A stretch of DNA of 64,000 bases from Microtetraspora niveoalba (GCF_001570405.1 NZ_BBYM01000006.1:135102-199101); one strand, 5' to 3'; positions 26,629 to 35,929 are shown, counted from the first letter of the stretch. The notes: generated from the sequence alone by a model not told the origin. Numbers and translations: made by a program.

Positions 26629-28101
26629 TCAGCCCGTTTCCGGATCCCGCCGCTCCAGGGGCGGCGCCGCCACTCCGCAGTGCGTGCGCCCGGCCGGCCC
26701 GGGAGCCGACACCAGCACGTTGGTCCTGATCGTGGAGAACGCGATCCCGGCGGAGACCGCGAGCATGGCCGCGCCGACCAGCATCGCGGTCTGGAACCCC
26801 GAGGTGAACTCGTGCGGAGAGTCGTACGCGCTGCCGGTCAGGCCGACCAGCGGCGGGATCGCGGCGACCGCGAGCAGGTTGCCGGTGCGGGCCACCGCGT
26901 TGTTGATGCCGCTGGCCAGGCCCGCGTACCGTTCCCTGGCCGACGCCAGCACCGTCGCGGTCAGCGGGGCGACCGCCGCGGACAGGCCCAGGCCGTACAG
27001 CATGGCCGCGGGGAAGACGTCCACCAGGTACGTGGCTCCGGGGCCGATGCGGCTCATCAGCAGCAGGCCCGCGGCGCACATGAGGATGCCCGCCGTCATG
27101 GGCAGCCGGGGGCCGATCCGCCTGGCCAGGTCCCCGGCGCGGGCCGACAGCAGCAGCATCAGGACCGTGACCGGCAGCATCGCCGACCCCGCCGCGATCG
27201 CCGAGAACCCGGCCGACACCTGCAACTGGACCACGAGCAGGAAGAAGACCACGCCCATCGCCGCGTACATGATCATCGTCACGACGTTGATCGAGGTGAA
27301 GACCCGCGAGGCGAAGATGTGCACGGGGACCAGCGCCTCGGGCGAGCGCCTGACCTCCAGGACGGCGAAGCAGACGGCGAGCACCAGCCCGGCCGCCAGC
27401 GCGATCCTCCCGGCGCCCGGCTCGATCAGTCCGTACGTGACGCCCGCGAGGGCCAGCGCCGCCAGCGCCGCCCCCAGGACGTCGAACCGCCCGGAGGACG
27501 CGACGTCCCTGCTCTCCGGGACGTGCCGCACGGTGACCAGTACGGCGACGGCCGCGATCGGGAGGTTGATCAGGAACACCCAGTGCCAGCCGACCGACTC
27601 CACGAGCCAGCCCCCGACCAGCGGCCCGACGGCGGCGGCGACGCCGCCCAGCCCGGACCACGCGCCGATCGCGCGGGGCCGGTCGTCCCGGGGGAAGGTC
27701 GCCTGGATGATCGCCAGCGAGCCCGGGGTGAGCAGCGCGCCCCCGATGCCCTGCGCCGCCCGGGCGATGACGAGCACCGGGACGTTGGGGGCGAAACCGC
27801 ACAGGGCCGACGCCAGGGCGAACCACACGATCCCGACGAGGAAGACCTTGCGCCTGCCGTACCGGTCGCCGAGCGAGCCGCCGAGCAGGATCAGGGCCGC
27901 GAGAGTGAGCGTGTACGCGTTGACCGTCCATTGCAGACCCGACATGCCGGCGTCCAGGTCCCGGCCGATCGCGGGAAGCGCGACGTTGACCACCGTGCTG
28001 TCGAGCATCGCCATCCCGGACCCGAGAACGGTCGCCAGGATGACCCATCGCCCGGTGGCGGACCTGAGCCGGATCTGGTCGGATTCCACACGGCCCATCA
28101 T
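26629..28101 (-). CDS. MFS drug efflux protein, DHA2 (EmrB/QacA) type
   Basis: 490 residues with about 14 hydrophobic helices. MAMLDSTVVNVALPAIGRDL in helix 1 is the DHA2 motif D1, GSLGDRYGRRKVFL is motif A, and the GGVAAAVGPLVGGWLVE stretch is antiporter motif C. Proton-driven export of drugs or metabolites is the family function; the substrate is not known. The second Met (28098) is an alternative start. The C-terminal 25 residues are polar. Confidence 0.9.
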   Translation of the reverse strand: MMGRVESDQIRLRSATGRWVILATVLGSGMAMLDSTVVNVALPAIGRDLDAGMSGLQWTVNAYTLTLAALILLGGSLGDRYGRRKVFLVGIVWFALASALCGFAPNVPVLVIARAAQGIGGALLTPGSLAIIQATFPRDDRPRAIGAWSGLGGVAAAVGPLVGGWLVESVGWHWVFLINLPIAAVAVLVTVRHVPESRDVASSGRFDVLGAALAALALAGVTYGLIEPGAGRIALAAGLVLAVCFAVLEVRRSPEALVPVHIFASRVFTSINVVTMIMYAAMGVVFFLLVVQLQVSAGFSAIAAGSAMLPVTVLMLLLSARAGDLARRIGPRLPMTAGILMCAAGLLLMSRIGPGATYLVDVFPAAMLYGLGLSAAVAPLTATVLASARERYAGLASGINNAVARTGNLLAVAAIPPLVGLTGSAYDSPHEFTSGFQTAMLVGAAMLAVSAGIAFSTIRTNVLVSAPGPAGRTHCGVAAPPLERRDPETG

Positions 28102-28301
28102 GGTCCGTCCCCGGCGTACGCGTGCGGGGCGGGGGCGCCGGTGGGCGCGCCCGGACGGCGGCGACGATGGGGCGCGACGTGGCGGTGGGCGATCCGGCGT
28201 GCCGCACGGGCGGCGGGGCGCGGTCCGACTCGCCGATGCGGGAACTGTCGGACACCTCTGGTAGGACAGTGCCGCAGCTTCACCCCGGCGAGGAGTTCGG
28301 C

Positions 28302-29273
28302 ATGGTCGAGTACGACGAAAACCAGCGTGGCGTCCACGATTACCGCGATCGGTACGCGGGCCTTCCGGTCCTGGAGGTCGATCCGGAAGAGGAGGCCGGT
28401 GAGCTTCCCGCGCCCGATTCCGTGGCCTGGCGGCTGTCGGCCGACGTGTACGACTCCGAACGCGACTACGCGGAGACCTTCGCCTGGTTCCTGGAGCGGG
28501 TGGACACCACCAAGGTCACCGCCATCGTGATCGGTGCGTGGGAGGAGGCGTACGACACCTCGTCCGACGAGGTGATCCGGCTCCTGGCCGACAACGCCGC
28601 CCGTTTCCCGGCGCTGCGGTCGCTGTTCGTCGGCGCCATGATGTCGGAGGAGTGCGAGATCTCGTGGATCCAGCAGTCCGACGTGACGCCGCTGCTGGAG
28701 GCGTTCCCGCTGCTTGAGCGGCTGGAGATCCGCGGTGGGGAGGGGCTGGTGCTGCGCCCGGTCCGGCACGGGGCGTTGCGGATGCTCCGGCTGGAGACCG
28801 GCGGTCTGCGCGGCGCGGTCGTGCGCGCCGTGGCCGAGTGCGACCTCCCGGCGCTCGAGCGTCTGGAGCTGTGGCTCGGCGTCGAGAACTACGGCGGCGA
28901 CGCCACGGTGGCCGACCTGGAGGCCATCCTGTCCGGCGTCCGGCTTCCCGCCCTGCGCCACCTGGGCCTGCAGGACAGCGAGCTGGAGGACGAGATCGCG
29001 GCGGCGGTCGCGGCGGCGCCCGTCGTCGCCCGGCTGGAGACGCTCAGCCTGTCCATGGGGGTCCTCACCGACGTGGGCGCCGAGGCGCTGCTGACCGGCC
29101 AGCCGCTCACCCATCTGCGCCGCCTCGACCTCCATCACCACTTCATGGGCGACGCGATGATCAAGCGGCTGCGGGAGTCCCTGCCCGGCGTCGAGGTCGA
29201 CCTCTCCGAGCAGGAGGGGGGCGACGACGACGGCGACGGCGTGGTCTGGCGCTACGTCGCGGTGAGCGAGTGA
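28302..29273 (+). CDS. STM4015 family protein (leucine-rich repeat)
   Basis: 323 residues from ATG 28302, with AGGAG 6 bases upstream. After an N-terminal segment (YAGLPVLEVDPEEEAGELPAP), residues about 90-300 form LRRs: FPALRSLFVG, FPLLERLEIRG, LPALERLELWLG, LPALRHLGLQ and LTHLRRLDLHHH. The C-terminus is acidic (EQEGGDDDGDG). The order LRR, ATP-grasp, hydrolase, radical SAM, radical SAM matches the conserved STM4015-STM4011 set named after Salmonella locus tags; family names are from memory. It could be the recognition subunit that presents or binds the substrate, which is inference. Divergent from the MFS gene. Confidence 0.85.
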   Translation: MVEYDENQRGVHDYRDRYAGLPVLEVDPEEEAGELPAPDSVAWRLSADVYDSERDYAETFAWFLERVDTTKVTAIVIGAWEEAYDTSSDEVIRLLADNAARFPALRSLFVGAMMSEECEISWIQQSDVTPLLEAFPLLERLEIRGGEGLVLRPVRHGALRMLRLETGGLRGAVVRAVAECDLPALERLELWLGVENYGGDATVADLEAILSGVRLPALRHLGLQDSELEDEIAAAVAAAPVVARLETLSLSMGVLTDVGAEALLTGQPLTHLRRLDLHHHFMGDAMIKRLRESLPGVEVDLSEQEGGDDDGDGVVWRYVAVSE

Positions 29274-29378
29274 CGCGTCCCTGAGCGGGGCGTCGTACGA
29301 GCCGGGAGCCCGGCGGCTCCGGGCCCTGCCGCCCGTCTCGCCGGCACTCGGTGCCGCGTGACCGGACGCGTGATTCGG

Positions 29379-30536
29379 ATGGAGTGGAGTGTGGCGGTGG
29401 GTGAGGCGCGGGGGAGTGCCCGGTTCGCCGTCGTCGGCACACCCGGCGACCGCAGGGTGACGATGTTCGCCGACGCGGCGGTCCGGCGCGGCCTGCCCGC
29501 GCCGATCGTGATCCCCTGGCGTGACGTCCTCGCGGCGGGCGAGGTCCTCGTCCCGCCCGGCGCTCTGGTGCGGATCGACTCGCCCGGCGAGGACGCCGAG
29601 ACCGACGCTCTGCTGCGCGGCCCCGGCGATCCGAGCCGGGTGGAGGGCGGCGCCCGGTGGTACCGCGCCTTCCTCGCCGGGCTGACCCGGGTGCGGGACC
29701 TGGTCGAAGCCGCGCCGTCGGCGTGCCTGCTCGGCGACCCCGAGGAGATCGCGGTGATGTTCGACAAGCGGCTCACCCATCGCCGGCTCCGCGACGCGGG
29801 TGTCCCCGTCCCGGATGCCCTGGACGGGCCGGTCACCTCGTACGACGACCTGCGGGAGGAGATGGCGCGGCGGGGCTGGGCGCGGGTGTTCGTCAAGCCC
29901 GCCCACGGGTCCTCGGCGTCCGGTGTGCTCGCCCTGCAGGCGTACGGTTCCCGGATCAAGGCCGTGACCTCGGCGGCTCTCGGCCCCGGTCCGTCGCTGC
30001 ACAACTCGCTGCGGATCCGCACGTACGAGACCGAGGACGAGATCGCGACCATCGTCGGCGCGCTGGCCGCGGACGGACTGCACGTGGAGCGCTGGTTCCC
30101 CAAGGCGTCGATCGCGGGACGGGCGTTCGACCTGCGGGTGGTCTGCGTGGCGGGGACGCCGTCGCACGTGGTGGCGCGCGTCGGCCGGGGCCCCATGACG
30201 AACCTCCACCTGGGCGGCGCGCGGGGCGAGCTCGACGATGTCAGGAAGCGGCTGGGCGCGGCGACCTGGGAACGCGCGCTGGACGTGTGCGCGCGGGCCG
30301 CCGCCCGCTTCCCGCGCAGCCTGGCGGCCGGGGTGGACCTCATGATCGGATCCGATCTGCGCTCCCTGGCGGTCGCCGAGGTCAACGCCTTCGGTGACCT
30401 GCTGCCCGGTCTCCCCGGTCTCGCCGGCACCCCGGCCGCGGGCCTCGACACGTACGCCGCCCAGGTGGCGGCGGTGCTCGGCGGATGGCGTCCCGGACAC
30501 GGCGCCGGGAGACACACGGAGGGATCGCGTGCGTGA
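29379..30536 (+). CDS. STM4014 family protein (ATP-grasp ligase-like)
   Basis: 385 residues from ATG 29379; GTG 29391 has a better ribosome site (GGAG, 6 bases) and GTG 29358 is also possible. RVFVKPAHGSSASGV near residue 172 is an ATP-grasp nucleotide-binding lysine strand and glycine loop. FDLRVVCVAGTPSHVVARVG and VAEVNAFGDLLPG (the E-x-N metal site) complete the fold, which resembles RimK-type ligases. A ligase joining an amine to a carboxylate through an acyl phosphate is the family expectation; substrates are unknown. The stop overlaps the next gene by 8 bases. Confidence 0.83.
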   Translation: MEWSVAVGEARGSARFAVVGTPGDRRVTMFADAAVRRGLPAPIVIPWRDVLAAGEVLVPPGALVRIDSPGEDAETDALLRGPGDPSRVEGGARWYRAFLAGLTRVRDLVEAAPSACLLGDPEEIAVMFDKRLTHRRLRDAGVPVPDALDGPVTSYDDLREEMARRGWARVFVKPAHGSSASGVLALQAYGSRIKAVTSAALGPGPSLHNSLRIRTYETEDEIATIVGALAADGLHVERWFPKASIAGRAFDLRVVCVAGTPSHVVARVGRGPMTNLHLGGARGELDDVRKRLGAATWERALDVCARAAARFPRSLAAGVDLMIGSDLRSLAVAEVNAFGDLLPGLPGLAGTPAAGLDTYAAQVAAVLGGWRPGHGAGRHTEGSRA

Positions 30537-31377
30537 CATGAACACGGTCGTGGGCAGCCACGACATCCTGCTGGTGACGCTCGACACGCTGCGCTATGAC
30601 GTGGCCGCCGAGCTGGCCGAGGCGGGACGGCTGCCCAACCTCGCCCGGGTCCTCCCCGGCGGACGCTGGGAGCGCCGCCACAGCCCCGGCAGCTTCACCT
30701 ACGCCGCGCACGCCGCGATGCTCGCCGGGTTCCTGCCCACGCCCGCGGCGCCGGGGCCGCATCCGCGCCCGTTCGCCGCCGTGTTCCCGGGCAGCGAGAC
30801 GACCGCTCCCGGCACCTGGGTCTTCGACGCGCCCGACCTGCCGTCGGGGCTGGCCGCGGCGGGCTATCACACGGTTTGCGTCGGGGGAGTGGGCTTCTTC
30901 AACAAACGGACGCCGCTCGGCTCGGCCCTGCCCGGGCTCTTCGCGGAGAGCCACTGGGAGCCCGAGTTCGGGGTGACCTCCGAACGCTCCCTGGAGCGGC
31001 AGATCGACCGCGTGGGCCGGGTGCTGCGCGACGTGGAGCGGCCGGTGTTCCTGCTGCTCAACGTGTCCGCGCTGCACCAGCCGAACTGGTTCCACCTGCC
31101 GGGGGCGACCAGGGAGCACGGCGACACGAGGGCGAGCCACGCCGCCGCGCTGGAGTACGTGGACCGCCACATCGGACGGTTGTTCGCGCTCATGACGCGG
31201 CGTCGCCCGTGCTTCGCGATCGTCTGCTCCGACCACGGCACGGCGTACGGCGAGGACGGCCACACCGGGCACCGGATCGGGCACGAGGTGGTGTGGACGG
31301 TCCCCTACGCGGAGTTCGTCCTGGATCGCGCCTCACGGGAGGGGCCCGCCCCGGAGACGGGCGGCGGCGATACGTGA
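30529..31377 (+). CDS. STM4013/SEN3800 family hydrolase (sulfatase/phosphatase fold)
   Basis: 282 residues from GTG 30529, chosen because CGGAGGG lies 5 bases upstream; ATG 30538 is the alternative. LLVTLDTLRYD (16-24) carries the first metal ligand of the alkaline phosphatase/sulfatase superfamily. SPGSFTYAAHAAML holds the likely Thr/Ser nucleophile in place of formylglycine. CSDHGTAYGEDGHTGHRIGHE (Asp235, His236 and later His) supplies the second metal set. No signal peptide, so a cytoplasmic phospho- or sulfo-hydrolase is expected. The stop overlaps a GTG in the frame of the next gene (GTGA). Confidence 0.85.
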   Translation: MRDMNTVVGSHDILLVTLDTLRYDVAAELAEAGRLPNLARVLPGGRWERRHSPGSFTYAAHAAMLAGFLPTPAAPGPHPRPFAAVFPGSETTAPGTWVFDAPDLPSGLAAAGYHTVCVGGVGFFNKRTPLGSALPGLFAESHWEPEFGVTSERSLERQIDRVGRVLRDVERPVFLLLNVSALHQPNWFHLPGATREHGDTRASHAAALEYVDRHIGRLFALMTRRRPCFAIVCSDHGTAYGEDGHTGHRIGHEVVWTVPYAEFVLDRASREGPAPETGGGDT

Positions 31378-31523
31378 CACGGCGCACGAGCCCGGCAGAG
31401 GACGCGGAGGCACCGCTCACGCCCGGCAGGGGGAGCGGAGACGCGGAGCGCGTCCGGCAAGAGGAGTGGGAGATCGAGCAGGCCATGGACACCGGAGGCG
31501 GAGCCCCGCGAGTGGAGAGTGAC

Positions 31524-32933
31524 GTGAAGCGGACCGGCGCCGGGATGACCGCCGTGCCCGTCGAGGGGCCGGGCATCCGGCGCGCGGCGGCCGATGACGG
31601 GTTTCTGGATTCGGGAGCGCCAGGCGAGCAGGAGGGCGACGACAGCCCTTATCAGGGATATGTCTACGCCTACCCGCACAAGACGGCCTACCGGCCGCTC
31701 GACCCGCGTCCGCTGCTCCGCGACGTGTGGGCGGGGGAGCGGACCGACGCCCTCTTCCTCTACCTGCACATCCCTTTCTGCGAGATGCGGTGCGGGTTCT
31801 GCAACCTGTTCACCCGGACCGGGGCCCCCGAGGAGCTGACCTCGGCCTATCTGGACGCGCTCGAACGGCAGGCGGAAGCCGTGCGTGACGCGCTGGGCGA
31901 CGCGCCCCGGTTCGTCACGTCGGCGATCGGCGGCGGCACGCCGACCTATCTCAGCGCCGGCGAGCTGACCCGGCTGTTCGACCTCGCCGAGCGGATCACG
32001 GGGGTGGATTTCCGGGCCATCCCGCTGTCGGTGGAGACCTCGCCCGCGACCGCCACCCCCGACCGGATGGCCGTGCTCGCGGAGCGGGGCGCCACCCGGA
32101 TCTCGATCGGCGTGCAGAGCTTCATCGACGCCGAGGCGCGCGCCGCCGTACGACCGCAGCGGCGGGCGGAGGTCGAGAGAGCGCTGGACACGATCCGCGC
32201 CGAGGGGTTCGAGACGCTGAACATCGACCTGATCTACGGGATCGACGGCCAGACCCCGGACTCCTGGCGCCGCTCCCTCGACGCCGCGCTGGCCTGGCGG
32301 CCGGAGGAGCTGTACCTCTACCCGCTGTACGTGCGGCCGCTGACCGGGCTGGGCAGACAGGGCCGGGCGTGGGACGACCAGCGCCTGGAGCTGTATCGCA
32401 CCGGCCGCGACCACCTGCTGGCCGCCGGATACGAGCAGGTCTCGATGCGGATGTTCCGGCTGCCCGGACGCGGCGGCACCACCGAATACTGCTGCCAGAC
32501 CGACGGCATGGTGGGGCTCGGCTGCGGCGCGCGCTCGTACACCCGGGACCTGCACTACTCGTACGAGTACGCCGTGAGCGCCCGCCACGTGCGGGCGATC
32601 ATCGACGAGTACGTCCGGCTGCCGCGCGAGGAGTTCGCGGTGGCGAACGTCGGTTTCCACCTCGACGACGAGGAGCGGCGCCGCCGCCACGTGATCCAGT
32701 CGCTGCTCCAGGCGGACGGGCTCTCCCGGGCCGACTACGCGCGGCGCTTCGGCACGGACGTGCTCGCCGACTTCGGAGGGGAGCCGGCGCGGCTCGCGGA
32801 ACGCGGATGGCTGGAGATCGACGACCGCCGGCTCCGGCTCACCCCCGAGGGGCTGGCCCACTCCGACGCGGTCGGCCCCGCGCTGTTCTCCAGCCGGGTG
32901 GAGAAGCTGATGGACGGCTACGAGGAGCGTTGA
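31524..32933 (+). CDS. STM4012 family radical SAM protein (HemW/HemN-like)
   Basis: 469 residues from GTG 31524, which has GGAGAG upstream; ATG 31545 and a coupled GTG at 31374 (57 extra residues) are alternatives. The cluster motif is IPFCEMRCGFC (Cys86, Cys90, Cys93), the CxxxCxxC of radical SAM enzymes. SAIGGGTPTYLS, RISIGVQSF and LIYGIDGQTPDSW are shared with coproporphyrinogen oxidase-like HemW proteins, and a winged C-terminal domain follows. Heme synthesis is unlikely given the cassette. A role in modifying the unknown substrate is inferred. Confidence 0.86.
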   Translation: MKRTGAGMTAVPVEGPGIRRAAADDGFLDSGAPGEQEGDDSPYQGYVYAYPHKTAYRPLDPRPLLRDVWAGERTDALFLYLHIPFCEMRCGFCNLFTRTGAPEELTSAYLDALERQAEAVRDALGDAPRFVTSAIGGGTPTYLSAGELTRLFDLAERITGVDFRAIPLSVETSPATATPDRMAVLAERGATRISIGVQSFIDAEARAAVRPQRRAEVERALDTIRAEGFETLNIDLIYGIDGQTPDSWRRSLDAALAWRPEELYLYPLYVRPLTGLGRQGRAWDDQRLELYRTGRDHLLAAGYEQVSMRMFRLPGRGGTTEYCCQTDGMVGLGCGARSYTRDLHYSYEYAVSARHVRAIIDEYVRLPREEFAVANVGFHLDDEERRRRHVIQSLLQADGLSRADYARRFGTDVLADFGGEPARLAERGWLEIDDRRLRLTPEGLAHSDAVGPALFSSRVEKLMDGYEER

Positions 32934-33020
32934 CGTCCTCCCCGAGGCCGAAGCCGGGGACTGCGGCCCTCACGGGTCGAGCCCCGGCCGAAGCCCGGGG
33001 CCCACGCTCAAGGAGATTCG

Positions 33021-33932
33021 ATGAACGACAGGATCCCCCTCCCGCTCGTGACCCCGGACCCCGCCCCCCGAGAAGGAACGCATCTGTCGATCCTCTATCG
33101 GGGGCCCCTGGCGAGCTGCGACTACGACTGCGCGTACTGCCCCTTCGCGAAGCGGCGGGACGATCCCGAGCGGTTGCGCGCCGACCGCGCGGCGCTGGAG
33201 CGTTTCACCGCCTGGGTGGCCGGGCGCGACCATCCGGTCTCGGTGCTCTTCACTCCGTGGGGTGAGGCCCTGGTCCGCTCCTGGTACCGCGGTGCCATGG
33301 TCGAGCTGAGCAGGCTCCCGCACGTGCGGAGGGTGGCGGTCCAGACGAACCTGAGCTGCCGCACCGGCTGGCTCGCGCGGGCCGATCTCACCCGGCTCGC
33401 GCTGTGGGTCACCTATCACCCCAGCCAGGTGGCCTATGACCGGTTCCTCGCCAAATGCCGCGAGCTGACCGAACAGGGGGTACGGCACAGCGTCGGCATC
33501 GTCGGCCACCCTGACCACCTGGAACCCGCCCGCCGGCTGCGCGCCGACCTGCCCGCCGGCACGTACTTGTGGGTGAACGCCGAGGAAGGCCGGGTTTACA
33601 CCGACGACGAGGCGGCGGAGTGGACCGCGATCGACCCGCTCTTCGGCCACAGCAGGTTCGCGCACGCGAGCGCCGGGCTCCCCTGCCGCACCGGCGAGAG
33701 CGTGGTCTCGGTGAGCGGCGACGGCACGGTCCGGCGCTGCCACTTCATCCCCGAGGTGATCGGCAACCTGTACGACGGGTCGTTCGAGAGCGCGCTGCGG
33801 CCCCGGCCGTGTCCCGCCGCGATGTGCGACTGCCACATCGGCTACGTCCATCTGGAGCCGCTCGGCCTGTACGACGTGTTCGCCGGCGGGGTGCTCGAAC
33901 GCATCCCCGCCGGCTGGTCCGCCCCGGCCTGA
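33021..33932 (+). CDS. STM4011 family radical SAM protein
   Basis: 303 residues; AAGGAGA precedes the ATG. SCDYDCAYCPF gives the 4Fe-4S ligands Cys33, Cys37 and Cys40. VLFTPWGEALV replaces the usual GGEP glycine motif. The C-terminal part has Cys222, Cys240, Cys264, Cys269 and Cys271 (CDCHIGY), enough for an auxiliary iron-sulfur cluster similar to SPASM-type enzymes; the count is seen, the cluster is inferred. It ends the five-gene cassette, 87 bases after the second radical SAM gene. Confidence 0.86.
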   Translation: MNDRIPLPLVTPDPAPREGTHLSILYRGPLASCDYDCAYCPFAKRRDDPERLRADRAALERFTAWVAGRDHPVSVLFTPWGEALVRSWYRGAMVELSRLPHVRRVAVQTNLSCRTGWLARADLTRLALWVTYHPSQVAYDRFLAKCRELTEQGVRHSVGIVGHPDHLEPARRLRADLPAGTYLWVNAEEGRVYTDDEAAEWTAIDPLFGHSRFAHASAGLPCRTGESVVSVSGDGTVRRCHFIPEVIGNLYDGSFESALRPRPCPAAMCDCHIGYVHLEPLGLYDVFAGGVLERIPAGWSAPA

Positions 33933-34010
33933 CCGCGCGTGCCGAGCGCCGTCGGCCGGTCGGCGCGTCGGCGCGCGCCGACCGGGGGGCGTCCGGCGGC
34001 GCGGCGCTGA

Positions 34011-35351
34011 TCAGGTTTCGCGCTCGGGGCGGTACTCCTCCTCCGTGACGCCGAACGTCCAGGCCACGCCCTGCCGCGCCCGCACGACCCACGGGGGCAC
34101 GCGCAGGAAGTAGGTGCGGCGGGTGCCGTCCGGCTCCGGCGTGGAGTTGACCACCTCGACCATGGTCACGTCCTCGTCACCGGGCAGGGCGATCCGCCAC
34201 AGCACGCCGGTCTCGTCGGCGTGGACGGGGGACGCGCCGGAGTCGCTGAGATAGCGGTCGTAGCCGTAGTGCTCCAGCATCACGCGGCGCAGCTCGGCGT
34301 TGTCCTCGGCGCGGATGCGGGCGGCGTCGAGCGTGGACATGGTCTCGCCGAATCCGGCGGGGACCGGCATCCCGTGCCAGGCGTTCAGCGCGAAGCCGTC
34401 CGCGAAGAGCATCGCGGGCCCTTCGGCCCGGTGGAGCCGGCCGAGGTCGTCGAGGTGCAGCTCAAGGGGGCGCTCGCACAGCAGGGCCACCCGCTCGAAG
34501 GGCCACCACCATCCGGCGGAGCGCGCCACGTCGAAGAGCCCGCCGAGCGCGGCCCGCTCGGCCTCGGCCACTCCGGTCAGGATCTCGCGGAGCAGGCCGG
34601 CGTCCGGTGCGAATGCGCTGAGCCACGCCGCGTCGTGCTGGCCGAGGACGGCGTCGAGCGTCACGCCGCGCAGCAGCTCTCCCACCGCACGGTCACGCCC
34701 GGCCGCCTCGGCCACTCCGGCAGCCCCGAAAGCCCCGGCGGCTTCGGCGACTCCAGCCTCGCGAGCCTCGCCAGCTTCGGCAGCCTCGCCAGCTTCGGCG
34801 GCTCCCGCAGCACTGGAAGCTCTGCCGGCTTCACCGACGGCGGGCACGTCGGCATCCCCGGCGGCCGCGCCGCCGGCTCCCGCGAACGGGCTGCGGGCCG
34901 TGTCGCGATCACCGGCGATCGCCCGCCGGATCTCGACGACCAGGCGGTTCACCTCCGGCCACAGCTCGCCGCCGCTCGACGCCCAGGCCCCCGCCCAGCC
35001 TGCCGGGCCCAGCACCTCGTGGACGGCGCGCCGGGCGCCCTCCCACGGGCCGGTGCGTACGGCGTCGCGGACACTCCGGCCGGCGGGCGCCGTACCGGCG
35101 CGGGCGAGGACCTGGTCGGCGACCCGGCCCAGCCCGGCGGCGGCGAGGGCCGCCCGCGCCCCGGGATCGCCGGACAGCACGGCCGCCGCCACGGCCCCGG
35201 CGGCCGGGGAGTCGAACCAGAGGATGTGCTCGGGCTCGGGCAACCCGGCCGCGCGGTACGCACGCCGTACGCCCGCTTCGGCGACGGCACGGTCGGCGGG
35301 ACCGGTGGCGAAGGCCGCCTCACGCCAGGTGACGGTGAGTTCGGTCGTCAT
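34011..35351 (-). CDS. DUF6745-like protein with Ala/Glu repeat insert
   Basis: 446 residues from ATG 35351, which overlaps the preceding stop by one base (TGATG). The N-terminal half starts TVTWREAAFATGPADRAVAEAGVRRAYRAAGLPEP. The C-terminal half contains WWPFERVALLCERP, GRLHRAEGPAMLFADGFALNAWHGMPVP and RRVMLEHYGYDRYL, which I associate with DUF6745 (from memory). Between them, residues about 170-220 are a repetitive AEAGEAAEAGE stretch coded by an 18-bp direct repeat near 34740-34810. Function unknown. It is convergent to the STM40xx cassette. Confidence 0.75.
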   Translation of the reverse strand: MTTELTVTWREAAFATGPADRAVAEAGVRRAYRAAGLPEPEHILWFDSPAAGAVAAAVLSGDPGARAALAAAGLGRVADQVLARAGTAPAGRSVRDAVRTGPWEGARRAVHEVLGPAGWAGAWASSGGELWPEVNRLVVEIRRAIAGDRDTARSPFAGAGGAAAGDADVPAVGEAGRASSAAGAAEAGEAAEAGEAREAGVAEAAGAFGAAGVAEAAGRDRAVGELLRGVTLDAVLGQHDAAWLSAFAPDAGLLREILTGVAEAERAALGGLFDVARSAGWWWPFERVALLCERPLELHLDDLGRLHRAEGPAMLFADGFALNAWHGMPVPAGFGETMSTLDAARIRAEDNAELRRVMLEHYGYDRYLSDSGASPVHADETGVLWRIALPGDEDVTMVEVVNSTPEPDGTRRTYFLRVPPWVVRARQGVAWTFGVTEEEYRPERET

Positions 35352-35677
35352 CAGTCGGCCACCACCCGGAAAGCGCCGGGAACGTACTCCCGCTGCCTGA
35401 CCACCCGGTACCACCCCTTCGGCAGGGAGATCGCGTCGTGTTCCTCGTGGACGAGCCGCCCGCCGGAGGGCAGATGCAGATATCCGGGGTTGCGCGGGCT
35501 CGGATCGAGCAGCAGGGTGCCGGGGCCGGGGATCGCGTGGGCGTGCCCGGTCGCCTCGCCGAGGGCGAGGACGAGACGGCCGCGCGAGTCTCGCGGTTGC
35601 GGCGGCAACGCCCTCGCCGGCGCGGGCACGGCCTCCTCGGCCACAGGAACGATCAGGATGTCTCCCTGCCGGTACAC
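35351..35677 (-). CDS. Small conserved protein paired with the DUF6745-like gene
   Basis: 108 residues from GTG 35677, with AAAGGAG upstream. The sequence YRQGDILIVPV, GEATGHAHAI, LVHEEHDAISLPKGWYRVVRQREY is compact, beta-rich and His-containing (GHAHAI, HEEHD), compatible with a small cupin-like or phage-type barrel. I do not recognise a function. Translation is coupled to the DUF6745-like gene by a one-base overlap, so the two products probably act together. Confidence 0.7.
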   Translation of the reverse strand: MYRQGDILIVPVAEEAVPAPARALPPQPRDSRGRLVLALGEATGHAHAIPGPGTLLLDPSPRNPGYLHLPSGGRLVHEEHDAISLPKGWYRVVRQREYVPGAFRVVAD

Positions 35678-35929
35678 GGCGGCTCCTTTCGGTCAGCTGA
35701 TCGCGAAGATAGGGGAGACCACCGACAATTCGCACACCGTCACTTCGCGCCCCCTCCCTCGGCGGCCCCGGCCGCGCGGTTCGGTTCCGAATCCGCCCCC
35801 GGGCACGACCCGTGGGCGCCGAATCCCGGGCGTGCCGCCGGAAACCCCGTGGCCACAGGCGAATTACAGAATTACGATCGCTCACAGCGAACTCGCGCAA
35901 CCAAGGGAACACGGGCGGACTCCTGTTAG

